From: Cryptomeria japonica
Lineage: Eukaryota; Streptophyta; Pinopsida; Cupressales; Cupressaceae
DNA length: 60,000 bases
Direction of reading: 5' to 3'
Assembly (NCBI RefSeq): GCF_030272615.1
Contig: NC_081415.1
Location: 232,571,303-232,631,302 of the forward strand
The notes under the pieces: model-generated
The model's input: the letters and a program-made list of their open reading frames with translations, nothing else
What the model was told of the DNA's origin: nothing
Databases searched by the model: none
Part shown: piece by piece, positions 1 to 10,855 of the stretch
Layout: each line of letters begins with the position of its first letter
Numbering within the stretch: the first letter of the stretch is position 1
Program-made: the position numbers and the translations under genes

Positions 1-660
1 GAGTTCATCTTGTATAGACATCCGCAATGCATTCAAATATCTTGTAATTTGTTCAACTTCATCATCAACATGTCTAGATCTGATGTTTGACTTGTAAAAT
101 GTTTTGGTGTACTCCTTCACACTAGATTCCTTCTGTCTCAGATTCTACAACTTTCGAAACAAATCCACTTGATAATTCGTTGGGACAAACTTTGATTTCA
201 ACTTAGCAATCATCCTATCCCATGTCTTAATCTTTTCTTTACCTCTTGTTTTCCTATCAACTTGCAAGTGCTCCCACCAAAGAGATGCATGACCTTTCAA
301 CTGGGTACAAGCATATTTCACCTTCCTCTCTTCTGTAGTGTTTTCAAAATCAAAATACTTCTCCATCTTTGAGATACAATCCATTAATTCATCTGAATCT
401 AACTTCCCATCATATTCTGGTGGGGTAAAATGAGGTTTAGTTTTTGCCCTACTCAAAACCCTTAAAAATATTTCTTCATCTGGATCAACTGCCGATAGGT
501 TCAATTGTTATGTCGGGGCTTCTTCTCCTTCATCTTCACTTACATCTTCAATATGTCAGCCTCTTCTTTGGGCTGTCTCTATGGCTTCTAACTGGGCTGC
601 TATTCCTCGCAACAACTCCATCACAACAGGGTCTGCATTCCCACATGCTGTTAGTCCTCT
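1..660 (-). pseudogene. Element H gag, 5' part, broken by in-frame stops
   Basis: One minus-strand frame carries a retrotrans_gag domain that would build the particle shell. The clearest part (145-504) has the WWEHL and TWDRMIAKLKSKFVP signatures, followed by an LRQKE-type segment that continues to the window edge. The N-terminal part (ELLRGIAAQLEAIETAQ) lies near 560-621. Stops interrupt the frame at 145-147 (TAG), near 509 (TAA) and near 556 (stop), without a visible frameshift. No zinc knuckle, protease or pol is inside the window because the gene leaves at base 1. The start codon is uncertain; ATG at 621 is the first in frame, but coding-like sequence extends further upstream. Confidence 0.65.
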
Positions 661-735
661 ACAATTGCAAGTCGGATCCGAAATCTGCCACCCTACAACA
701 AAATTCAGGACACGCAACCTCCGGAACAAAAATTT

Positions 736-747
736 GCTCTGATACCA
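736..747 (-). other. Element H primer-binding site (tRNA-iMet type)
   Basis: The minus strand reads TGGTATCAGAGC two bases after the LTR end, which is the usual plant retrotransposon primer site complementary to the 3' end of initiator tRNA-Met. It fixes the LTR boundary and the orientation of the element. Confidence 0.8.
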
Positions 748-749
748 CT

Positions 750-1440
750 TGAAGCAGTCACTGGTGAGGAGGGACCTCAAGGAGATCAGTCCAAACCAGT
801 CAGCAAGAGTAAACACAGCAGAAACACATAGACATGATGGTGGAAATGCAGAACAAATTGTTTTATTACTTGAAATTTGATTACATCCAGCAAGTGACAA
901 CCGGGTTACAACATACTGGCACAGGCCTGGTAGAATAGGTCACCACCGGGACCTTGAATCGAAAGATCTATCTTCTAGGCACAATCTATCTATCTGATAC
1001 TCTGATTGATTCCAATTGATTACATTCTAAAGCATGATTACAAATATATATATCGATCCAAAGGATCCAATCGGCCCAAAAAGGCTCAAAACCCGAAGAA
1101 CAAGACCTAACGTGCAAAAATGAATAAGGTCGGCCTCCACCAAGAGATTCCTCTGAAAAATCCAAAGGATGAATCGTAGGAGGTTGGCCACACGCCAAGA
1201 AACATTGATATCAATATCCAAGGCTCCACAAGATTTGGAATGGGTTCCAGTAGATCACCAGAATAGGTCTCAGGCAAATAGTAACAAAGGAACAACCGGT
1301 AACAAGAAACTGTCATGGAAACCAGTAGCAATATCTGGCCGGAAAGTGATCCAAATTCAATGCGGTTTGGAAGCAAGAAAGATGATCAAGTCTTCAAGTA
1401 GAATCCAACTCCACAAGATCTGGTGAGCCAAAACTAGGAC
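750..1440 (-). repeat. Element H 5' LTR (outer end uncertain)
   Basis: On the plus strand the repeat begins TGAAGCAGTCACTGG next to the primer site, so on the minus strand it ends in CA as an LTR should. I could not locate the opposite TG end because no second copy is present for comparison. Confidence 0.5.
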
Positions 1441-1499
1441 ACACATAAAGGAACACTGAAACTGAAAACAGAAAACAAAATAGAAAAAAAATGTTTTTT

Positions 1500-1570
1500 G
1501 TTGATGCAAGATTGTTGTGGAGAGGAAATAGGAATGGTAGAGCACGTGGTAATGCAGACCCTGTTGTGAT
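1500..1570 (+). repeat. Small inverted gag-start remnant
   Basis: Plus-strand sequence near 1544-1567 repeats, in the opposite orientation, the segment of element H gag near 618-642 (AATGCAGACCCTGTTGTGAT). The upstream codons read as an Arg/Asn/Gly-rich N-terminus. It appears to be the start of a related Gypsy gag lying head to head with element H. Nothing further of that gag can be followed. Confidence 0.4.
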
Positions 1571-2666
1571 GGCTACCAGAATTAGGGTTAGCACCTGATA
1601 TTACCTCATAGGCAGTAAACATAAACCATATCATCTAAGATATGTATTATCACCAAAGCAATCATAATGAATCTACCAATGTCAAAGAGAATATCAAAAG
1701 TGCAAACAAACTCATAATTATCTTACACGTCCAATCACCAAGGATGAAATGAGAAGGGGCACTACAAAAGAGCTCACTACCCCTGATAGTGCTTGCAACA
1801 CTAACACACATAACCTTAGGGAAAGATATAAAGGACATGCGATATTGAGATGCACAATCTTAGGGCAAGATATAAGGATTTGCACTTGCTACCAAAGGAC
1901 TCACTATCTTTCGGTTGGTACAAGGAATAATTAATTGTAATGAACAAGATATCTATATCATGAAATTTTCCTTGAACTACTCAATCAAGTGAACAATATC
2001 ATGGAAAACATCATTGACTTTATTCATTATCTCAACACATTGTCACACTAAAAATATGATCATCAAAGCTCATCACAAACTAAAATTTGCACTTCTACAG
2101 CTTGCAACTCATACACCTACACATCTATTTATACAAGGTTATATAAAAACCCTCAAATAGGTTGACCAGAAACAAAGTATACATGAATTACATAAAGTGG
2201 GCCACTCAAACCAAAACTACACAATACAGTCCACTCCAAGAGATAAAGTGGACCCAAACACATTGCAACTCGTCTTCCTATGTTGGTTTCAATGAACCAA
2301 ACATGCTAGAACATTCACCAAAGTCATCATCAACCATAATGTATAGAACAACAATAAAACAAGTTAACCAATTGACCCAAATGCATCACCCAATGCAAAA
2401 TACTTAATTTGGATCCACACATGCCACTGTGAAACCCATGTCAACACCTTAACACAACCTCCAATGCATATCTGAACCAAAAGAGCATGATCAAAATAAG
2501 ATACACCATCTTAGTCAACTAAATACCAACATAGAAGACAACATAGAACATAGAACAAAATAACTTCACTTGCCGATCAAACCAACATCTAAAAACTAAA
2601 CTAGAACACAACATGAACCATATAAACATGTCCACCAATCTACAAGACATGAATCAACATATCAGA
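1571..2666. other. AT-rich stretch without a recognised gene
   Basis: No long frame or recognisable protein. A stretch near 1760-1925 (two similar phrases around an AAGATATAAGGA-like core) resembles transcribed untranslated parts of plant Copia LTRs, but no boundaries were found. Confidence 0.3.
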
Positions 2667-4080
2667 TGTAATGTCCCCTTTTTAGCAGTCATGAGGTGAT
2701 TTGTCGGTAGCCTATTTTGCCATGGTCCTGAGGGATAACCAAGACTTTACAGGAATTAGTGAAGGATTTGGCCTAGAAAATTTTAGTTTCAGGCCAATCA
2801 GAGGTATTTTGACATGGTTTCCAAATACTTACTATTTATAGTAAGTCAGTTGTGGCTCAGTGACTGGTAAATTTTGAAACATTTTTTGTTGTCAACATTT
2901 TGGTGAATTTAATTCTTCGCCAAGTTGGCTAATTTAACGAGCCATTAATTTATTGGGTGATTAAATTAATTTTCTAAAGTTAAATTTAAATATTTAACTT
3001 TAGTGATTATTTAATATTGAATCTAACGTTAAAGGGGAAAAAAATTAAAAGTGCCCTTTCTTTGTGGAGATATAAGGGGATAATAATATTTTATGATATC
3101 ATTCATTTATCCTACATTTGTGGTGTCTTAAGAAGTATGCCCAAAAGAATTCATAAATAAGAGTATTAAATGCAAATAGAGCATCTTGAAAATTGTGTTT
3201 CTGGATTCAATTCTAGAAATCTCTAGCATTTGGGAACGAAATCTCTCAAGTGTGACATTTCTCTTGCCTATGAAAGACCAGGTTTGGGAAATCTCTTAAA
3301 CAAAATGCAGTGATTGAGTAGCTTAACAATGAAGTAATTATTTCATGTTGAAGCTCTACTAAGGGTAGTCATGGAGAAGAACTATATGGTAAGATTATAT
3401 TTGGATTATTTTATAGCTCATTCTAAGTTCTTCCAGTCGAGGGAAAAATCGCAGGGAATGTTTTGGGTAAACACATCATAACAGTGTTGAAGATAGGTTT
3501 AGATTGCACAAATTGAAGGGAATTTCATCCCTCACTTCTTAGTAATAGACACAGCTTCACCAATAATATGCATAGGGATCTTTTGTTTTTGTAACACATG
3601 GTGATTAGCCACCATTAGTCAGAAGCCACATAACGGAGGTCTCTTAGCTGGTGTAATACATAGAGACTTAGTTGTCATTGGTCAATTTGGAAGCCATGAA
3701 GTTCACTCAGGTGTGATTTCTTAGGGTCTAAAAGCCGATTTGAAGTGTCATTAGAGTTAGGGTAAAGAAATTGTCGACCTAAGTTTAGAACGCCATTCAT
3801 GTAGTGGCTGGGCATGAAGAATGAAGGTGCGGTGCTATGGAAAGCAACAAGAGTGATGCCCTTGCAACTGTAACAATCACATGGTCTTCCTTTCCAGGTT
3901 CCATTGTTAGAACACTACACTCTTTGTTAGCTATTGTATTAGTTTGAACTGAAATATTCTCATGTTTGAACCTTGTAAACATTAGTTGTTAATGAGTAAT
4001 GCTTTCTAGAAAATGTATAGTTTGGGTTCATAAAATGAACGGAAGTTGTATCAATTTTAATACATGGTCAGTTTATTTGA
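2667..4080. repeat. Possible LTR or retroelement remnant starting TGTAATGTCCCC
   Basis: The segment starts TGTAATGTCCCC, a start I associate with some Gypsy LTRs of gymnosperms (recollection, not checked). It is AT-rich, has a TATTTATAGTA box-like stretch near 2830 and no coding frame. No matching end, second copy or flanking duplication was found, so the right boundary is arbitrary. Confidence 0.25.
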
Positions 4081-5235
4081 ATGTTTAAATATTTTTTTTA
4101 AACCAAGTTTACAAACACAAATGCACCAAGTTCAACAAAACAACAATGACTTGTCATAAGAAAGAAAAAACCAGACCTCTTGAATCAACAAACAAGGTAG
4201 CACCTTATATCTGAACAATGCAAAGAATTCTCTAGATCAATCTTGGCAAACAACCTTACTATCAGCAAACTACCACAACCAACTACATCATCCAAGAAAC
4301 TAAGAAACTCAAAACATTATAGTACAACATGTTGGGTCTCAAATCAACAGATTGGATAGGTTCTAAGGAAATGCCAGTCCCTATGGTTAAACCCTCCAAT
4401 TGATTTGGCCAACATGTAGAGTGAACCTGTTTGGTTGCTTACTCTCTCACTTTAGGCTCTGCAGGACCTAGGCGGGTATACCTATTCACTGAATGTCTCC
4501 AATAAACGGTGCTTTTTATAGCAGATATGTTATCCTAATCTGATATCTCCTGATCTTGAAATGGCATGAGTTCCTTGAATGGAGATATAGCAGACGAGTT
4601 CAAGATTGTTGTTATGATAATTGTTTTCTTTATGTTTCTTTATTACTTCTATAGCTGTCAAAATGAAGAAATGATGAGGGTAATTTGTAATTTAGCCAGT
4701 CCCTTCTTCGTTAATTGGGTTGCAGAGTCATTACAATTTTCTTCAGGACTTATGGTGCGAATCTGTGAGACAGTTTTTAATTCATCCCTTATGAACCTGT
4801 CAGTTACTATTTCTGTTAAAACCAAATGAATGCTTATACTATATGTTGATTGAGTGAATTTAACCCTACCCTTAAGGGACCAGTCAATTAAGCTTTGCAA
4901 GGAACAATTACAATCCGCAAGCAAAACTTTTGTTGCAACATTATAACATAAAGCATAGATTTGATCTTAAGAACATGAATAACCTTATCTTTATCAGACA
5001 ATATCACAGACGATTGCCAAAAGAAAATGAAATAATCCACAACACATATGCAGGGAAACAATTGATCAAGATTTGTATTCCATTATAGTTCGTACACAGA
5101 AGACTTACAGGCTGTCCTTCTTTCGCTCTTAATCCTATCTAATATCTATCACCTTACATTACAAAAATCATTCTCATATATATATGAGGATGCAAGCTCT
5201 TCACGAAGAGACACGACCCTTTACAATATTAATCA
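4081..5235. other. Unassigned region downstream of the 5236-8379 frame
   Basis: Only short chance frames are present. No LTR terminus, polypurine tract or protein domain was recognised. It may be the 3' part of the element that carries the neighbouring large frame, but there is no positive evidence for this. Confidence 0.3.
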
Positions 5236-8200
5236 TTAACTTTGGATATTTCTAAACTTAAGTAAAAAGAGATTTAAGAGCCCCAAATGATGAATGTAAT
5301 CATCGTCTTTGAATGTTTTGATTCGAGGAGTTTGCTTCTTCAATTCATCCCCCAGCGACAGATACTTGAATATTATCTGGTTGACAGTAGGGGCCACATC
5401 CTTACTCCGATCAATCTCTGACAAGGCCCAATCCTTGACGTTGATGAGTTCTTTTCGCAGATCCTCCAAGGATATCACCTCTCCTTCCTTGTAGATGGAA
5501 GGCATTCCAACGGGTTTATCATCATCTAATTCTTTTAAGTCTCTCCTCAGCGTATCCTCGAGTTTGACATGATTGTCCATATACGCGTTTCCCTCAGCCT
5601 TTTCCTCTGGTGACATGGTATCGACATTGCTCAGTACTTCCTGCAATCATGCTCTTAACCGTTCATGCTCTGTTAGCGCCTTTATCGCTCCAGTGTAAAC
5701 TGTCCAATATGGTTCGACCTGTAAGAGCATGGTGTTAAACCGATGTCCTATAATGTCGTTGACCAATTTGTCCATCTTTTGTTGGACATTGTCTGCACGT
5801 TTATTGGCCTTTTCTGCCTGATACTTCCAGTACAGAGCATCAGAGACGTCATCCAAGCTGCGTCCTGTGGGGTATGAGGTGTATTCGTTGATGGGAGTCC
5901 CCGTCTCTAATTGCAATACCTTTGCTTGCAGCTCCTGATTTTCCTCCTTGGATTTTTCATATAGTCCCTTATATGTAACGTTCTCTCTGACCAAAAACTA
6001 TGTCTGGTCCAAGTTCAATCTTGCAACATCCAGGTTGAGTTTTGCAGTGACCCTAGGATCAGTCTTTCCAACCTGATGAACCATGAGATGCCCAAAGGTT
6101 TCTTCTATATCCACAATGATAGGCCTCTTCCCCTTTGGATATAGTGCCCACTGTAGGAGAGCTTTCTTGTCTGGATCATATCCAGAGCCTAGGAACAGTT
6201 TGTCTATCTCCTGGGGCAACACTTGTTGATTCAAATCTTGTTTTTTCAAGAAGCCATCAAATAAAAGTGCTGAATTGATATCCCAACCAGAGAAGATGAT
6301 TACATCGGCCTCTTTTAATAATCTCCTCCCCTTTTCAGGAGTCATGTCTTTCATGAGGACATCAATTTCATCCTGTAATCTCTTCATCTGTTCCTCCTCT
6401 GGTCTTCCAGCCATGCTTCGTTTGACATGAGCCCCTTTGTATTGGTATAAAAATGAAAGGAATTCCCTAGAGGAGGCGAATCCATCATCAGCAACGAAGT
6501 CCTCATGCTCAGTCATTCTTATGTCAACAACATCCTTGATGTTGATTTCTCCTGTGTCCATGTTCATTTCTATTTCGAAACCAGGAGGATAATCCTCTCT
6601 AGGAGAATCAGGTGGGATACTACTGGCAGTCGACTTTGGTGACATGTGAGCTAGGGGCTGACTGTCCTTCTCAGTATTAATAAAATGAAGGAATTGCGAA
6701 GGCACTCTGTGCATAATTTCTGCTTCATGTTGAAGCAGCCTTTTAGCTACTTCCAGAGGATCTTGGAGATTTCCAATTAGGTCTCCATCTATCATTCCCC
6801 TTGCCCTTTTCCATTTGTAGGCCTCCCAGACTAACTCACTCTTTCCTTTTAAAGCTTTGGCCTCCTCTCGTTCAAGGTTCTTAATTAGGTCGTCTGGCAT
6901 TTTGGCCATATGTATCCCAGCTTTGAGTTTCTGTGAGGCTCTGGCAGCTCTTATATATCCTTCAGGATCAAAATTCTCCCTAGGCTCACCCAGAGTCATG
7001 CCATAGTAATCTAATTTATTCTGTAATAAATGATAACTCTTTGAACTTTTGACAATGAAATCAGAGAAAACTAATAAACCTGGAACAATATATTGTTTAC
7101 CAAAATCAGTTAAATGTTTAGCACTGGCAATAGACAATTGCCTTATAATCTCCAAGCTAGCCACTCTGTTTGGTACCGTAATTGGAAGCATGTGGGGTCG
7201 TCCTTCAAATCCAAATACCCTTATTTCTGTGTGATTATCATGGCAATACCAATCACCCCAATTATGTTCAATCTGTGATTCTGGAGAGAAATCCTTTGGC
7301 CTGAGGAACCTCCTGATTTCAGGGGACAAAGTATAATCCCTGTGCTGTCCAAAAGCCGCACTGAGAGGTTTCACAAAGTATTCTTGAAAATGCCAATATT
7401 GGTTATTCATAAACCTCTGGTCCCATGCTGATACCCACAACTGAACCGGCTTCTTCAGACCATTCTTATCATAAGACCTAATGCTGAACTCTTCTGGCCA
7501 GAAGTTAATTTCTTGTCCACAATAGAGAAGAATATGCATTAACATGAAGTATAATGAAAAATGAACATTCACAAGGTCTCCTTTCAATTTTTCCAGCCCA
7601 TGATTCAAGGCATCTGCAACATAAGTGGCAAAATCAAATGACCTAGGGTCTTTTGATTGTATATCAGCACATAGAACCATAACCCCAATATCCATGAGTG
7701 GATGAGCCTCTAGGCCTAGTACTTGGGCTGCAGCATAATACATATACTTGAAATATGGATGGAAGTGGTTGACATCAAACAGCACCTTGTCATCTTTGCC
7801 AAACTGAACAAATGACCCACCCACTTTTGGCCTGTGAACAGGTAGCCTCCAAGTCCTGTAGATATTTTCCAAACTAAAGAATTCCTGTGAAAGTTTCTTC
7901 ATATCGATAGTCTCCTCTACTTCCCAGTCCAAATCAAAAACCATATCAATAGTCTGCTTATTAATCACTACTAATGTATTCCCTCTGTAATCACATATGG
8001 TTTTGGTTCTTGGGTTGTAGCAATCTACCAGAGCTTTCATTAATTCTACATCTACAAACACATTTGGGACTACTAACTTGCCTAAATTCTTCTTCCATAG
8101 ATTGCTTATGGGTTCAGGTGCATCCCTTCTTTTGTAACAAAACAAAAATAATTCATGCCCTCTTATCTCAGTCCAAATGTCTCCTAAGTTTTCAAATCTG

Positions 8201-8379
8201 TCTTCTAATCCTTCTTCTTCACTTTTGATCTTTTTTGACCTTACACTAGACGATGGACACTGGTCTAATAAGTCCTGAGTCAGAGCTCTCCCTTCTTTCT
8301 TCTGTCTTTTGGGCTTCTCTTCAGGGTTCAACTCTTTTCCTTTTCTACTCTTTTTAGAAGAAGAAGATGAAGGTTCCAT
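5236..8379 (-). pseudogene. Large unknown retroelement-type accessory protein, two in-frame stops
   Basis: A single minus-strand frame of about 1,048 codons starts at ATG 8379 (MEPSSSSSKK) and runs to 5236. It is cut only by TAG at 5998-6000 and TGA at 5647-5649; there is no frameshift. The N-terminus is Ser/Lys-rich and nuclear-signal-like (residues 1-50). Residues of roughly 60-500 form a globular region with many aromatic residues (WTEIRGHELFLFCYK, HFHPYFKYMYYAAAQVLGLE). The C-terminal third is charged and coiled-coil-like. I do not recognise a named family. An arrangement of predicted helices followed by GNTLVVINKQTIDMVF loosely recalls plant mobile domain proteins. Codons extend upstream of the ATG to 8448 without another ATG. 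No LTR could be tied to it. Confidence 0.6.
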
Positions 8380-8679
8380 AGTCACAGTAAGACAAGAGAA
8401 ACAATACTTACTTGGTGAATGCTCAACTTCTCTGGTTATCGCTTGCAAGTCTCTGCAGGTTCTTCGCAGCTTTCAATCTTTTAGCATCGATCTGGTTCTT
8501 ACGAAAATTCACTCAGTTCAACTATAATCGTATGGGCAACTTGTGCACAGTTAATGTTCTGCATCCACAACGGCTACTCAAGTGTTTTAAACTTAATTGC
8601 AGATGTGACACTCTTCAATTGGGCCTTTAACTCTTTCGCGGGAAGTACAGTGCGCTCAAAATGCTCATATCTCAAGTTA

Positions 8680-9184
8680 TCGATGAAACCCTTATCTTCG
8701 GCCGAGTGTTTGAATCTTCCATCGAAAGCTCATTTTCTTCGATATTATTGTTTCGGTGAAAAGCTCATGTCGAGAGGCCGCTTTTAAGATTCATCGAAAT
8801 CACTCTTTCATCGATAGACCCCCTTTTCGAGAAGTCGCTCGCAAGTTTCATCGATGTCATACTTTCGATGAGTTTCTTTCTTCGATGAAGGCCTATGCGC
8901 GTTCATTGATATCCCTTTTTCATCGATATCCTTCTTTATCGATGAAATAGCCCTACTTTTGTTCGACACTACGTTCATCGATGAAAACTTGCATTTCGAT
9001 GAATGCCTTTTGAGTTTCTTCGGTAATGACATTCCTTCGAAATCACCCTTTTGCCTTTTTGTTTTTACTTTTTCGATGAAATTTAGAGTATCGATGAGTG
9101 GTTTTCTACGTTCATCGAAGGTAACCTTTTGCCGAAATACCTTTGCTTAGTGCTTGTGTCGATGAAAACACCTCTTTCGATGAA
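8680..9184. repeat. Dense cluster of TTCATCGA / TCGATGAA motifs
   Basis: The 8-mer TCGATGAA starts at 8680, 8882, 8939, 8978, 8997, 9073, 9159 and 9177. Its reverse complement TTCATCGA starts at 8790, 8807, 8847, 8919, 8974 and 9111. One-base variants occur at 8865 and 9091. At 8974-8985 the two fuse into the palindrome TTCATCGATGAA. Fourteen exact copies lie in about 505 bp, where far fewer than one is expected by chance. Spacing is irregular. The cluster lies 300-800 bp upstream of the ATG of the 5236-8379 frame, so it may be its promoter or 5' untranslated region, or a decayed repeat. Confidence 0.75.
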
Positions 9185-9240
9185 ACTTCCTCTGTAATGC
9201 TCGATACAGTTTGCTGGTCGAAATATCCATTAGTCTTCAT

Positions 9241-9599
9241 GCTTATGGAAACATACGTTTTTTATATATTTTTATTTTCAAAAATAGTGCTCAACACAAC
9301 ATCCATAAAAAATAGACATTATATCTAGAACTACAGACCATGAACATCAAGAACTAGAGAAAACATTAAACACTCTTTCCTACATATAAATACTATCTCC
9401 TACATTTTGAAACTTCCACTACACTAACCTTAGTAGAAATGCCTCATACATACTCAATATCATCACCAAACCACATGACATCTAAATACTCACTTTTAGA
9501 GTATCTACAACATCCACACTAAACACAGTGACATCAATGACAAAACCAGACAAGTTGACATCAATGACAACATAAGCAACACAACTCAAGTTTCCAATA
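9241..9599 (-). repeat. Element D 3' LTR (left end approximate)
   Basis: Read on minus it begins TATTGGAAACTTGAG directly after a polypurine tract; the canonical start TGTTGG appears altered to TATTGG. A minus-strand TATA-like box (TATTTATATG) lies near 9384-9393. No partner LTR is in the window, so the left end is inferred only from where the TCGATGAA cluster stops. Confidence 0.5.
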
Positions 9600-9613
9600 A
9601 TCTCCCCTTTATC
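9600..9613 (-). other. Element D polypurine tract
   Basis: Minus strand reads GATAAAGGGGAGAT, immediately before the LTR. It matches the tracts of B, C and E in sequence and position. Confidence 0.65.
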
Positions 9614-9810
9614 ATAGATGGCAACACTTGTACCACCAATTGGAAATAGTATCTCTCACACACACACTTATTGTAACTCAACCCCCTTTGACATCAAGCA
9701 TAAAGGGTGCTAGCAAACAATAAATTTCTCCTCAACTATAGAAATCTCTCTCCCCCAATTGAAAAAAAAAAACTTTGATAACTGCAACACTCACTGTTCC
9801 CCCTTATAAC

Positions 9811-10654
9811 TATTAGGATTCCCACAAATACTAAGAGGGGGGGGTGAATCAGTATCTAACTAGTGTACAGAATTTCTTATCTTAAAACATGCAAAACATA
9901 TTATAACAGTGTACCGGTATGCAAGAAATAATGCAATGAACGGAATCAAAAGCATCCACATGAAAAGCACACCATGACACAAGGATTTAACGAGGAAAAC
10001 CAGTGTGGGAAAAACCTCGGTGGGATTTGTGACCCACAATATTCACTTACTGGCCAATAAGAGAATATTACTTACAAGAGGGGCCTGCACATGCAGGAAG
10101 GCCAACTGCCTAGAGCTCACTGCTCAATGGGAAGTCTCACTGACTTACAATGTGGATTATCCAAATCCAATATCTTGTACTGCTTTACAATAGCATCTAT
10201 AATGCCTGATCTAGTACCGGTTGCTCTGCTCCTTACATAAACCCTTTAACCTATATTTCGCATAATAGGTCTGCCTTAATATTTCGTATACATCACTTTT
10301 CTTACTTGCTTACAAAATGTCTACAATGATCTTTTTTATATATAAGAGTCATTTTACAACATGCCAAGTCGGCTTACAAAGTTTTTACAATAATAAACAA
10401 AAATATAATCTAACAAAATCCTATCGGCCTCTGTGCCGGTATACTTCTTTTCTTTGTGTCGGTGTCAGTGTCTTGAGTGCCAATGTCCTGAGTGCCGGTG
10501 TAGAGTGTGATCTGCTAATGCCGGTGAACAATCTTGCCGGTGTAATGCCTTGCCGGTATAATGCCTTTCCGGTGCCATAGGATTGTAAGGTTGCCATCAA
10601 TGAGAAAACCTTCAATCACCTACAATGTCTCATTGGAGTGTGCATATGCCAACA
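9811..10654 (-). repeat. Element C 3' LTR
   Basis: 844 bp; on minus it starts TGTTGGCATATGC and ends near CCTAATA (the canonical ...AACA end altered in this copy). A G-run followed by TGAATCAG lies near 9836. A minus-strand TATA box lies around 10333-10344. A segment near 10430-10575 has several GCCGGTG units and is about 80 bp longer than in the other LTR, so a repeat-mediated deletion probably shortened the right copy. Confidence 0.85.
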
Positions 10655-10668
10655 ATCTCCCCCTTTGG
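10655..10668 (-). other. Element C polypurine tract
   Basis: Minus strand reads CAAAGGGGGAGAT directly before the TGTTGGCA of the LTR. The upstream TGCCATCAATGC is shared with elements B and E. Confidence 0.85.
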
Positions 10669-10855
10669 CATTGATGGCAACACTCATGAGAAATTTCAAA
10701 AGTGTATCCAAAAATGTGAAGTCCAAAAAATGTTACCAAAAATGTGTGCTCCCCCTGAGCATATGATTCCTGTGATATTTGAATTTTCTCATCCCACTAC
10801 TCCCCCTTTGGCATCAATGACAAAGGTTGTCAAGATGTCAGTAGAGTTTGTAGTT

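Larger units (their letters stand above)
1..1440 (-). mobile_element. Element H: truncated Ty3/Gypsy retrotransposon (5' LTR, PBS, start of gag)
   Basis: Read on the minus strand this is an LTR, then a primer-binding site, then a gag reading frame that runs off the left window edge. The LTR/PBS boundary near 750 is clear. The outer LTR end is not resolved and 1440 is only an estimate. No second LTR is visible, so age and target duplication cannot be judged. The gag resembles plant Gypsy retrotrans_gag domains, but the lineage is not determinable from this much. Confidence 0.7.

Noticed and set aside
2667-4080. Confirmed solo LTR
   Set aside because: The start resembles an LTR but no end, partner or target duplication could be found.
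4566-4829. Small membrane protein (87 codons)
   Set aside because: Hydrophobic stretch comes from AT-rich sequence; there is an equally long frame on the other strand and no other support.
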